Shown: one piece after another, positions 54,137 to 63,730 of the stretch
How positions within the stretch are numbered: the first letter of the stretch is position 1
How the letters are laid out: each line of letters starts with the position of its first letter
Assembly: GCA_029851415.1 (NCBI GenBank)
Contig: CM056742.1
Span: 91,130,748-91,194,747, forward strand
Reading direction: 5' to 3'
Source of the DNA: Eretmocerus hayati
Lineage: Eukaryota > Arthropoda > Insecta > Hymenoptera > Aphelinidae
Length of the DNA: 64,000 nucleotides
The notes under the pieces: generated by a model
Told to the model about the DNA's origin: nothing
Seen by the model: the letters and a program-made list of their open reading frames with translations, nothing else
Database searches by the model: none
Position numbers and translations under genes: made by a program

Positions 54137-55525
54137 CTGACTGGTAATAAATTCTTTGGGCTCCGGAGATGACACGTGACTACTTGATCCATGGTTGTGA
54201 AAAGTTTCGGGTCCATTAGAACTATTTGCAAATTACAGAGCGTCATAACTGGTCAGGTAGCTGCTCAAAGCTCGATTTCGCCCTGTTTTGTGCGCCATAG
54301 CCGAGGTTGCTGACTGGTTATAGATCCTCTGGGCGTCATCAATGGTACGGGGCCACTCCATCTCGGATTCTGTAGAGTTTTGGGTCCATTGGAACATCCT
54401 ACAACCCACAGTGGCGTCATAACTATGCAGGTAACTGCTCAGAGCTCGACTTTGCCCCGTTTTGGGCCTCATGGCCGGTGGTGCTGACTGGTAATGAATT
54501 CTCTGAATATCACCAATGGTACATAATCACTTGATCTGGAGTTCTGTGGAGTTTCGGGTCCATTGGAACATCCAACAACCCACAGTGGCGTCATAACTGC
54601 GCCGATAACTGCTCAAAGCTCGATTTTGCCCTGTCTTGGGCCACATATCCGAGGGTGTTGACTGGTGATAGATTCTCTGGGCATCATCAACGGTACGAGG
54701 CCACTCCATCTAGGGTTCTGTAGAGTTTTGGGTCCATTGGAATATCCTACAACCCACAGTGGCGTCAGACCTGCGCAGGTAACTGCTCAGAGCTCGACTT
54801 TGCCCGGTTTTGGGCCTCATGGCCGGGGTAGCTGACTGGTAATGAATTCTCTGAACATCACAAATGGTACATCATCACTCGATCCGGAGTTCTGTGGAGT
54901 TTCGGGTCCATTGGAACATCCTACAACCCACAGTGGCGTCATAATTGCGCAGATAATTGCTATAGGCTCGATTTCGCCCTGTTTTCGGCCCCATAGCCGA
55001 GGGTGCTGACTAGTAATAAATTCTCTGGGCATCAGAGATAGTACGTGACTACTTGATCTAGGCCTCTGTAGAGTTTCGGGTCCATTGGAACCTCCTACAA
55101 CCCACAGTGGCGTCATAACTGCGCAGGTAACTGGTCAAAGCTCGATTTTGCCCTGTTTGGGGCCCCATAGCCGAGGGTGTTGACTGGTATAGATTCTCTG
55201 GGCATCACAATGGTACGTGGCCACTTCATCTGAGGTTCTGTAGAGTTTCCGGCCCATTGGAACATCCTACAACCCATAGTGGCGTCATAACTATGCAGGT
55301 ATTTGCACAGAGCTCGACTTTGCCCCGTTTTGGGTCTCATGGCCGAGGGTGCTGACTGGTTATGAATTCTCTAAGCATCACCAATGGTACATGAGTTTCT
55401 GATCTGAATATCTGTGGAGTTTCGGGTCCATTGGGACATCCTTCAACTCATAGTTGCGTCATAACTGCGCAGATAACTGCTCAAAGCTCGATTTCGCCCG
55501 GTTTTGAGCCCCATAGCCGAGGGTG
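54137..55525 (+). repeat. 1,389-bp tandem duplication, unit 2
   Basis: This is a near-identical repeat of the preceding unit. At its right end the sequence reads GCTAACTGGTAATAAATTG, as at 49,269, and then continues as the counterpart of 49,270 onward at an offset of 6,256 bp. That places the extra unit precisely inside the older duplicated block. Confidence 0.88.
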
Positions 55526-58362
55526 CTAACTGGTAATAAATTGTTTGAGCTCCGGAGATGGCACGTGACTACTTGATCTATGGTAGTGGAGAGTTTCGGG
55601 TCCATGAGGACTATTTGCAACCCACAGCGGCGTCATAACTGGTCAGATAACTGCTCAAAGTTCGATTTCGCCCTGTTTTGGGCCCCATAGCCGAGGGTGC
55701 TGATTGGTAATAAATTCTTTGGGCATCACGGATGGTACATAACCACTTGGTCTGAAGCCTTGTAGAGTTCCGGGTCCTTTGAAACATTCAACGACCCACA
55801 GTGGCGTCATAACTTCGCAGATAACTGCTCAATGCTCGGCTCCACCCTGTTTTGGGCCCCATAGCCGAGGATGCTGACTGGTAATAAATACTCTGGGCAT
55901 CACCAATGATATATAACCACTGAGTCTGAGGCTCCGTAGAGTTTCGGGTCCATTGAATCATCCTACAACCCACAGTGGCGTCATAACTGCGCAGGTAACT
56001 GCTCAAGGCTCGAATTTGCCCCGTTTTGGGCCTCATGGCCGAGGGTGATGACTGGTAATGAATTTCCTGAGCATCATCAATGGTAGATGATTACTTGATC
56101 TGAAAGTCTGTAGAGTTTCGGGTCCATTCGAACATCCTACAACCCACAGTGGCGTCATAACTGCGCAGATAACTGCTCAAAGCTCGATTTCGCCCTGTTT
56201 TGGGCCCCATAGCCGAGGGTGCTGACTAGTAATCGATTCTCTGAGCATCAGAGATAGTTTGTGACTACTTGATCTAAGCTTTTGTAGAGTTTTGGTCTCA
56301 TTGGAACCTCCTACAACCCACAGTGGCGTCATAACTGCGCATATAACTGCTCAAAGCTCGATTTCGCCCTGTTTTGGGCGCCATAGCCGAGTGTGCTGAC
56401 TAGTAATCGATTCTCTGAGCATCAGAGATAGTTTGTGACTACTTGATCTAAGCATTTGTAGCGTTTCGGTCTCATTGGAACCTCCTACAACCCACAGTGG
56501 CGTCATAACTGCGCAGATAACTGCTCAAAGCTCGATTTCGCTCTGTTTTGGGCGCCATAGCCGAGGTTGCTGACTGGTGATAGATTCTCTGGGCGACAAC
56601 AATGGTACGGGGCCGCTTCATCTAGGGTTTTGTAGAGTTTCGGGTCCATTGGAACATCCTACAATCCACAGTGTCGTCATAACTGCGCAGGTAACTGCTC
56701 AGAGCTCAGATTTGCCCCGTTTTGGGCCTCATGGCGAAGGGTGCTGACTGGTAATGAATTCCCTGAGCATCACTAATGGTACATAATTACTTGATCTGGA
56801 GTTCTGTGGAGTTTCGGGTCCATTGGAACATCCTACAACCCACAGTGGCGTCATAATTGCGCACATAATTGCTATAGGCTCGATTTCGCCCTGTTTTGGG
56901 CCCCATAGCCGAGGGTGCTGACTAGTAATAAATTCTCTGGGCATCAGAGATAGTACGTGACTACTTGATCTAGGCCTCTGTAGAGTATTCGGCCCATTGG
57001 AACATCCTACAACCCACAGTGGCGTCATAACTGCGCAGGTAACTGCTCAGAGCTCGACTTTGCCCTGTTTTGGGCCATATGGCCAGAGGTGCTGACTGGT
57101 GATGAATGTTCTGAGCATTACCGATGTCACATAAGTACTTGATCTGGAGTTTTGTAGAGTTTCGGGTCCATTGGAACATCCTACAACCCACAGTGGCGTC
57201 ATAACTGTGCAGATAACTGCTCAAAGCTTGGTTTTGCCATGTTTGGGGCCCCATAGCCGAGGGTGCTGACTGGTGATAAATTCTCTGGGCTCCATCGATG
57301 GTACATAGCTGATCAAACTGAGGTTTTGTGGAGTTTCGGGTCCATTGGAACATCCTACAGCCCACAGTGGCGTCATAACTGCGCAGGAAACCGTTCAAAG
57401 CTCGTATTTGCCCTGCTTTGGGCCCCATAGCCGTCGTTGCTGACTGGTAATCAATTCTCTGGTCATTATCGATGGCACATAACCATTTAATCTCAGGTTA
57501 TGTAGATTTTCGGGTCCATTGGATCATCCTACAACCCACAGTGGCGTCATAACAGCGCATATAACTTCTCAAAGCTTGATTTTGCCCTGTTTGGGGCCCC
57601 ATAGCCGAGGGTCCTGATTGGTAATGGATTTTCTGGGCATCACGGATGGTACATAACCTTTTCGTGTGAGCTTTTGTAGAGTTTTGGTCTCATTGGAACC
57701 TCCTACAACCCACAGTGGCGTCATAACTGCGCAGATAACTGCTCAAAGCTCGATTTCGCCCTGTTTTGGGCGCCATAGCCGAGGGTGCTGACTGGTGATA
57801 GATTCTCTGGGCGACAACAATGGTACGGGGCCACTCTATCTAGGGTTCTGTAGAGTTCCGGGTCCATTGGAACATCCTACAACCCACAATGGCGTCATAA
57901 CTGCGCAGGTAACTGCTCAGAGTTCGAATTTGCCCCGTTTTGGGCCTCATGGCCGAGGGTGCTGACTGGTAATGGATCCTCTGAGCATCACCAATGGTAC
58001 ATTATTACTTGATCTGAAGTTCTGTAGAGTTGAGGGTCCATTGGAACATCCTGAAACCCACAGTGGCGTCATAACTGCGCGGATATTTGCTCAAAGCTCG
58101 ATTTCGCCCGGTTTTGAGCCCCATAGCCGAGGTTGCTGACTGGTAATAAATTCTTTGGGCTCCGAAGATGGCACGTGACTACTTGATCTATGGTTCTGAG
58201 GAGTTTCGGGTCCTTTGGAACTATTTGCAAACCACAGCGGCGTCATAACTGGTCAGATAACTGCTCAAAGCTCGATTTCGCCCTGTTTTGGGCGCCATAG
58301 CCGAGGGTGCTGACTGGTTATAGATTCTCTGGGCACCATCAATAATACGGGGCCACTTCATC

Positions 58363-58928
58363 TAGGGTTCTGTAGAGTTTCTGGCCCATTGGAACATCCT
58401 ACAACGCACAGTGGCGTCATAACTGCGCAGGTAACTGCTCAGAGCTCGACTTTGCCCCGTTTTTGGGCCTCATGGCCGAGGGTGCTGACTGGTAATGAAT
58501 TCCCTGAACATCACGAATGGTACATAATTTCTTGATCTGGATTTCTACAGAACTCCAGATCAAGAAATTATATACCATTCGTGAACTCTACAGAGTTTCG
58601 GGTCCATTGGAAAATCCTACAACCCACAGTGTCGTCATAACTGCGCATATAACTGCTATATGCTCGATTTCGCGCTGTTTTCGGCCCCATAGCCGAGGGT
58701 GCTGACTAGTAATGAATTCTCTGGGCATCAGAGATAGTACGTGACTCTTCGATCTAGGCCCTCGTAGAGTTTCGGGTCCATTGGAACCTCCTACAACCCA
58801 CAGTGGCGTCATAACTGCGCAGATTACTGCTCAAAGCTCGATTTTGCCCTGTTTGGGGCCCCATAGCCGAAGGTGTTGACTGGTAATAGATTCTTCGGGC
58901 ATCATCGATGGCACGTGGCCACTTCATG
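58363..58928 (+). repeat. 566-bp tandem duplication, unit 1 (three monomers plus a 43-bp insert)
   Basis: The unit is followed by a copy at an offset of 566 bp with essentially the same sequence. The shared change CAACGCACAG near 58,402 and 58,968 marks both. The exchange point lies in the stretch GGGTTCTGTAGAGTTT, because the second unit begins with the CATGTAGGG form and then switches to TTTCTGGCCC. Length is three monomers (522 bp) plus the hairpin insertion of about 43 bp. Confidence 0.9.
58511..58584. repeat. Hairpin-forming inverted insertion in a satellite monomer, first copy
   Basis: The arms are 58,511-58,541 and 58,554-58,584, 31 bp each with one mismatch, and the loop is 12 bp. 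The left arm is ordinary monomer sequence ending in CTTGATCTGGA. The right arm is the same monomer stretch inverted, followed by resumption of the monomer at ACTCTACAGAG. The related monomer at about 51,036 lacks the insertion and reads CTGGAGTTCTGTAGAG. The event added about 43 bp. Confidence 0.9.
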
Positions 58929-59494
58929 TAGGGTTCTGTAGAGTTTCTGGCCCATTGGAACATCCTACAACGCACAGTGGCGTCATAACTGCGCAGGTAA
59001 CTGCTCAGAGCTCGACTTTGCCCCGTTTTTGGGCCTCATGGCCGAGGGTGCTGACTGGTAATGAATTCCCTGAACATCACGAATGGTACATAATTTCTTG
59101 ATCTGGATTTCTACAGAACTCCAGATCAAGAAATTATATACCATTCGTGAACTCTACAGAGTTTCGGGTCCATTGGAAAATCCTACAACCCACAGTGTCG
59201 TCATAACTGCGCATATAACTGCTATATGCTCGATTTCGCGCTGTTTTCGGCCCCATAGCCGAGGGTGCTGACTAGTAATGAATTCTCTGGGCATCAGAGA
59301 TAGTACGTGACTCTTCGATCTAGGCCCTCGTAGAGTTTCGGGTCCATTGGAACCTCCTACAACCCACAGTGGCGTCATAACTGCGCAGATTACTGCTCAA
59401 AGCTCGATTTTGCCCTGTTTGGGGCCCCATAGCCGAAGGTGTTGACTGGTAATAGATTCTTCGGGCATCATCGATGGCACGTGGCCACTTCATG
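58929..59494 (+). repeat. 566-bp tandem duplication, unit 2
   Basis: This is the second copy of 58,363-58,928, including the hairpin insertion (59,077-59,150). To its right the sequence continues with TTTCCGGCTCATTGG, as at 51,425, so the undisturbed relative of this region is the one near 51,000-51,950. Confidence 0.9.
59077..59150. repeat. Hairpin-forming inverted insertion, second copy
   Basis: This is the same 31-bp-arm hairpin as at 58,511-58,584, carried along by the 566-bp tandem duplication. I saw no difference between the two hairpins. Confidence 0.9.
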
Positions 59495-60049
59495 TAGGGT
59501 TCTGTAGAGTTTCCGGCTCATTGGAATATCCTACAACCCACAGTGGCGTCATAACTGCGCAGGTAACTGCTCAGAGCTCGTTCTTGCCCCGTTTTGGGCC
59601 TTATGGCCGAGGGAGCTGACTGGTAATGTATTCTCTGAGCATCACCAATGGTACATAATTACTTGATCTGAAGTTCTGTAGAGTTTCGGGTCCATTGGAA
59701 CATCCCACTGCCCACAGTGGAATCATAACTGCGCAGCTAACTGCTCAAAGCTCGATATTGCCCAGTTTTGGGCCTCATAGCCGTGGTTGCTGACTGGTAA
59801 TAAATTTTCTGGTTATCATCGATGGTACATAACCATTTAAACTGAGGTTATGTAGATTTTCGGGTCCATTGGAAGTATTTGCAATCCACAGCGGTGTCAT
59901 AATTGCGCAGATAACTGCCCAAAGCTCGATTTCGCCATGTTTTGGGTCCCATTGCTGAGGGTGCTGACTCGTAATAAATCCTTTGGGCATCATCAATGAT
60001 ACATTACCACTCGATGTGAGGTTCTGTAGAGTTTCGGGTCCATTGGATT

Positions 60050-60335
60050 ATCTTAGGCGTCATAACTGCGCGGAACATGCTCGAAGCTGGATTCCGCCCG
60101 GTCTTGGGCCCCATAGCCGAGGGTGCTGGCTGGTAATAAATTCTTTGGTTTCAGTCGATGGTACCTGATCACTTAATCCGAGGTTCCTCAGAGTTCCGGG
60201 TCCATTGGGATTCTCTGCATCCCCCCGTGACGTCTCGACTGCGACTATAATAATTTTAAGCAGGGTCTCCCCTGTTTTGGGCCCTATGATCGAGTTTGCT
60301 GATTCGTTATTGATTCCCTATTATCTCTGAAGACT
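60050..60335 (+). repeat. Degenerate satellite monomers at the array edge
   Basis: At 60,054 the monomer jumps from GGATTATCTTA to GGCGTCATAACTGCG, losing about 15 bp compared with 51,965. Two further monomers are recognisable but strongly diverged, for example GAGTTCCGGGTCCATTGGG, CCTGTTTTGGGCCCTATGATCGAG and GCTGATTCGTTATTGATTC. Beyond about 60,335 no monomer alignment is left apart from a possible short remnant near 60,780. Confidence 0.85.
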
Positions 60336-60593
60336 CATGTGCACCCTCCTCATTGTCAGATAGGGTTCCGTGTGCGATGGAATTTCTTCATTCGCACGTT
60401 ACTGTACAGAGGTAGCTCGGTCTATCATATATTTCTCATCTCGCCCCGCTCCAGCTTTCGTCCAGCCCCAGGCCCAAATATCGGTTTCCTCTTGGTCTCG
60501 GGACTATCTCGTCTATACCTCCCGAGAGTTATAAAAAAGTAATAAAATCCCGTGTAGTTCTGAGTGTCCTCGAAGCTACGCCTGTATATGGTG

Positions 60594-60621
60594 TTCGCTA
60601 GCGTAAGCTTACGCTAGCGAA
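60594..60621. repeat. Perfect 28-bp palindrome with a GCTAGC word in each arm
   Basis: The 28 bases are their own reverse complement. Each arm reads TTCGCTAGCGTAAG, and the centre is AAGCTT. The preceding bases are GTG and the following are AAACC. A similar but imperfect 28-bp version lies at 60,745-60,772. Confidence 0.95.
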
Positions 60622-60744
60622 AACCATCATATTCCAGCTGAATCATATCACACGCATATTTTGAGGACATATTCTGAGAGTAATAAAAAAGTAATGAAAA
60701 ATAAGCTATTGCACATTCCCGTACGATCTTTCCGCGACCACGTG

Positions 60745-60772
60745 TTCGCTAGCGCAAGCTTCCGCTAGCGAA
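60745..60772. repeat. Imperfect 28-bp palindrome related to 60594-60621
   Basis: The sequence matches the perfect palindrome except for GCGCAAGCTTCCGC at the centre in place of GCGTAAGCTTACGC. It is preceded by GTG and followed by AAAA. A half copy, GTGTTCGCTAGC, occurs at about 60,884-60,895 and lacks the second arm. Confidence 0.9.
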
Positions 60773-61070
60773 AATTCTCGTATTTCGGGTTCATGACCGG
60801 TAATAAATTCTTCTCTTTGGTAATAAATTAGTAATAAATTAGTCATAAAAAGTGAGATCGGTTTGTGCCCGATTTGTGAGTTAGTGTTCGCTAGCTTCAT
60901 GTGAGTGACCAATAGGCTCTGGATCTCGGGAGAGAGCCAGTGGTCAAAATTTATCATAAGGGATGGGTACCTCGATAGAGGTGTACGTCATATTCTTGGA
61001 TCGATATTATTTTTTATGGATATTACGGTTTCGGAATGCGGACTATCTTAGCCCTTGCTCACCCATATCC

Positions 61071-61085
61071 AGGGACTGAGGCCCT
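61071..61085. repeat. Stem-loop module 1 of 5
   Basis: AGGG pairs with CCCT around the loop ACTGAGG. This is the shortest of five related modules; its flanks are CATATCC on the left and TCAACG on the right. Confidence 0.7.
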
Positions 61086-61218
61086 TCAACGAGGCGGCAA
61101 AAGCTAAAGATCTCCTCAACTCTCAAAGGTGAACTATATAGGTACTTAGGTACAGATTCATTCGACCTTAGAGAGCTGATTTCTGCATATCTTAAACTAT
61201 TTTTTGCAAGTGAGCGCC

Positions 61219-61236
61219 GAGGGGACTGAGGCCCTC
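61219..61236. repeat. Stem-loop module 2 of 5
   Basis: GAGGG pairs with CCCTC around the octaloop GACTGAGG. The module is preceded by AAGTGAGCGCC and followed by ATGCACATCGA. Confidence 0.85.
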
Positions 61237-61285
61237 ATGCACATCGACTTTCAAAAAATATGTAACTCTTTCATAAGTGAACGCC

Positions 61286-61303
61286 GAGGGGACTGAGGCC
61301 CTC
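61286..61303. repeat. Stem-loop module 3 of 5
   Basis: This is the same stem and octaloop as module 2, 67 bp further on. It is preceded by AAGTGAACGCC and followed by ATGCATATCGA, so modules 2 and 3 are a recent duplicate pair with a few changes in the flanks. Confidence 0.85.
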
Positions 61304-61355
61304 ATGCATATCGAATTATGAAAGATGTGAGATTGGCTCACCCGGGTTTCTAAGA

Positions 61356-61382
61356 GTGTAGAGAGGACTGAGGCTCCTACAC
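61356..61382. repeat. Stem-loop module 4 of 5, with a different stem
   Basis: GTGTAG and GAG on the left pair with CTC and CTACAC on the right, with one unpaired A at 61,362. The loop at 61,366-61,373 is again GACTGAGG. The stem sequence differs from modules 2 and 3, but pairing is kept. Confidence 0.8.
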
Positions 61383-61432
61383 AAACATGGATTCCCGGGG
61401 TGCGTAATTTTGAATCAGACGGATACTGGAGA

Positions 61433-61456
61433 AGTGCGGGGACTTAGGCCCGAACT
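61433..61456. repeat. Stem-loop module 5 of 5, with a third stem sequence
   Basis: AGTGCGGG pairs with CCCGAACT with one mismatch (G against A). The loop at 61,441-61,448 is GACTTAGG, one base different from the other octaloops. Confidence 0.75.
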
Positions 61457-61546
61457 GCCATCACAGCATCGTCCTGGATCTGCATCGAGGCATATCAATA
61501 CTACAAGATATTACCAATGAAATATCCACATTTATTTTCAACTCTA

Positions 61547-61669
61547 TGTACAGGCTTGAGGAAAGCCAGAGCACCAAAGCCTCGATACAGCTCTAATATT
61601 CAAATGAGCGCAAGCAAGCCACAATGGGCTGATGAGCCTGTATTTATACTCGGTGCTCTGGCTGTACAG
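61547..61669. repeat. Interrupted inverted repeat of about 120 bp
   Basis: TGTACAG at 61,547-61,553 and GCCAGAGCACC at 61,565-61,575 are mirrored by GGTGCTCTGGC at 61,652-61,662 running into CTGTACAG ending at 61,669. The left arm carries an 11-bp interruption that the right arm lacks. The intervening 76 bp show no gene. It could be a small transposon relic or a transcribed hairpin; the sequence alone does not decide. Confidence 0.65.
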
Positions 61670-62780
61670 TATATCTATATTGTACGTTAGATGATGATTT
61701 AGATGATAGAATGATGGAAAAACGATGATTCTTCTTGGAAATTCATATTTTCCGATGATATTGGTAGATTCTTCTATTATCCTTGGATTAGTCGCATCAA
61801 AATATATTACAAGTGATAAAAAACTCAAAATTGGCTGCTTCAATTATTTAGTAATAAATGAAAGATAATTTTCTGGAACATTCTAGAAACACGTAGTTTC
61901 CTATCTTTTTGTAATTACTATTTAATCACAGTATATACTTTGAATTTTTCTCCATAATCGAGATTCTAGGCGACTCTTCGATCCTTTAAACACCTTATTC
62001 TACTCGAAAAGTTATTTTACAACTCCTTATTTACATATTCACGACGAGATCGAATTCTCGAAAAATAAGTTATTTTATGACAAATAAATGACAGGAAATC
62101 CTTTCAAAATCGGTCTTATGTGTCCCAAAAACAGAATTTAGTTGGAACTCTCAAGCTAGAAAATTTTATAGGCAAATCAAGTTTGCAAAATAAAATAGGA
62201 CTCTCAAATAGATTTTTCATGGGATAAAAATATTTTCACTTGATAGTTCTCAAAACGAGCTGATTAATGGGAAAAAGGAGTTTCAAATTTGGTGATGATT
62301 TATATGAAAAATTCCTCATGGAAACCTATAGAATTTTCGGTATTTCCATGTATTGGTACGTATATGTATTTACGTAAAACTGTGTAAGTTCACCCATTGA
62401 ACTGCACGCCCTCGGCCGGGGAGGGGAGAATTTTCCTGCCGTACCGGCTCGAGAGAAGCGCGACCGTTCAAATGCTATAAAGTGGCTATATACATTGATT
62501 ATTTTCAGATATTGAAAATAGCAACGAAATTTTGGGGTTATGGCACTCACATTCAGGTACCCGAAAAATTCTGTCGGGAAGAGAGACCAACGCGACTGGA
62601 CTGTCGAGTTGATGATGATTCCGAAGAGAGAAGAGTATATTATTGTATATCACTAAAGTATGCAAATGTAGTGAATCTCACGAAATTCTGAATATTCGAG
62701 CACGAGATATCATCAAATAGAAAGATCTGCGTAAGTCCGAGACAATTTATGAATTTGCAAGTTCGAATTTTCTCAATATT
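61670..62780. other. AT-rich intergenic DNA, no gene seen
   Basis: The stretch is AT-rich with many short A and T runs. A GC-rich patch at about 62,395-62,470 (CCCTCGGCCGGGGAGGGG) stands out. Open frames of up to about 100 codons on the minus strand (61,544-61,843) have low-complexity or unremarkable translations and show no known motif, so I do not call them genes. Confidence 0.6.
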
Positions 62781-62785
62781 CAAAT

Positions 62786-63370
62786 TTGCACCGGAATCAG
62801 GTCCATTTCAGAATTCAGGTAGATTCCGTGGAGACCACAGTTCGGATTCTTTTAACTGAGAGCAAGAATACTTCTAAACCCTTACAAGGTTGTAAATGCG
62901 GATCCATGATTCCCTCGAGCTCCATATTTCCGGTTGACGAGAGAGTTCCTAGAACCCGACTTGTTTTCTGAAACCGCAAGCTGTCTCCTGCTTGAGCTGG
63001 GGTATTCATATGAGGTAAAGACTTCTTCAGAACCCAGCTAAGCTTCTTCGTGGTATCTGCGAGTATAGTCAAGCTTCCTCATATTTATGGAACTTGCTCG
63101 GGAAAAATTTTGAGCAAAGTATCTGCATATTATGCCTCCTTGGGTGAATTTGCCTCCTGAAACTCGGGAATGATTTTCGTCCTTCCAGAACTCGTACCGA
63201 ACATCGAGGTATCCTGGGAATTGATCTCCTATTTAGCCTCTTTGAGATACGCCAATGCACCGTGGTGTGGCGGATTAACAACCCTGTCAGGCCTGCCTCG
63301 ATCTTGAGAAAGTTAGTCTGTTGTGGACGGTAAATCGGGTTTTCTTTTGTCGATGACATGGGGATCAAAG
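62786..63370 (-). other. Weak coding-like stretch, possible relic, identity unknown
   Basis: Two minus-strand open frames, 63,069-63,368 and 62,815-63,072, overlap by 4 bp in different frames. A third minus frame gives a continuous-looking peptide broken by stops (it contains NPNCGLHGIYLNSEMDLIPV). Base composition here is closer to coding than in the neighbouring AT-rich DNA. I recognise no domain. A decayed transposon or retroelement segment, or part of an intron-containing gene, would both fit; a chance pattern is also possible. Confidence 0.25.
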
Positions 63371-63730
63371 ATCATCTCTGTGTTTTGAATCTTTTTCATG
63401 AACAAATCAAGTGTTCTAGTTGATATCTTATTCATTATTACTCAGTGTATTATCTTCCTTATCATTCATTGTCTGATCAAATATCCGCATAAAATCTTGC
63501 CCCGTAGCAGTCTGGGTTGAGTTGAGCCAAGAATGAAGAATCGTCATTCCAACTCTGCTGTATGTTGTAAATTAATCATGGTGAGAAAGCTTTGACACCT
63601 GCTACCATATTCTTGTATTTCCTGCATGACTTCAAACAGTATCGATGGAAAATTTAAAGATAGAATATCTTTCTCCCATCCTGTGATAAATATTATCTAC
63701 TTGACAGATGAAACCAAAGCGAATTTAAAC

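Larger units (their letters stand above)
42471..60050 (+). repeat. Satellite array, block B, third part
   Basis: This is a continuous head-to-tail monomer array with the same core landmarks. From 42,860 to 43,740 a single class with GGGCGACAACAATGG repeats at 348, 175, 174 and 174 bp spacing, a local expansion. From about 47,264 to 51,010 the sequence is repeated at 52,131-56,740, first at an offset of 4,867 bp. The offset becomes 6,256 bp after the 1,389-bp duplication and 5,735 bp after loss of three monomers. The stretch 50,990-51,960 is related to 58,450-60,045 at an offset of 8,085 bp at its right end. No gene was found. Confidence 0.95.
60336..61060. other. AT-rich non-satellite DNA, no gene seen
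   Basis: Base composition changes abruptly from the roughly balanced satellite to AT-rich DNA. The stretch holds palindromic motifs built on GTTCGCTAGCG (listed separately), runs of TAATAAA-type words and a possible satellite remnant at 60,779-60,822. Short open frames on both strands show no recognisable domain and are not annotated. Confidence 0.7.

Noticed and set aside
12641..57428. Many minus-strand open frames of 60-164 codons in the satellite as a repetitive protein gene
   Set aside because: They repeat with the monomer, start and stop at monomer variants, and arise because 174 is divisible by three. No domain, signal or consistent start is present, and a stop-free frame of 58 codons is expected by chance fairly often.
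58517..58705. Plus-strand frame of 62 codons, repeated at 59,083-59,271
   Set aside because: It exists only because the hairpin insertion shifts the frame, and it was duplicated with the 566-bp unit.
1..60050. CENP-B box in the monomer
   Set aside because: The closest word is TTTCGGGTCCATTGG, which lacks the A and CGGG spacing of the canonical box. No monomer variant I read fits it.
1..60050. tRNA-derived satellite (RNA polymerase III B-box-like AGTTCGATTTCGCCC)
   Set aside because: The B-box-like word has a mismatch in most monomers and no properly spaced A box or cloverleaf could be found.
1..60050. CRISPR array
   Set aside because: The repeats are continuous 174-bp monomers without unique spacers, and the rest of the window is eukaryotic in character.
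60706..60957. 83-codon minus frame next to the array
   Set aside because: It overlaps the palindromes and the satellite-like remnant, and its translation shows no family resemblance.
61544..61843. 99-codon minus frame over the interrupted inverted repeat
   Set aside because: Part of it is the hairpin itself and the rest is AT-rich; no motif supports a gene.
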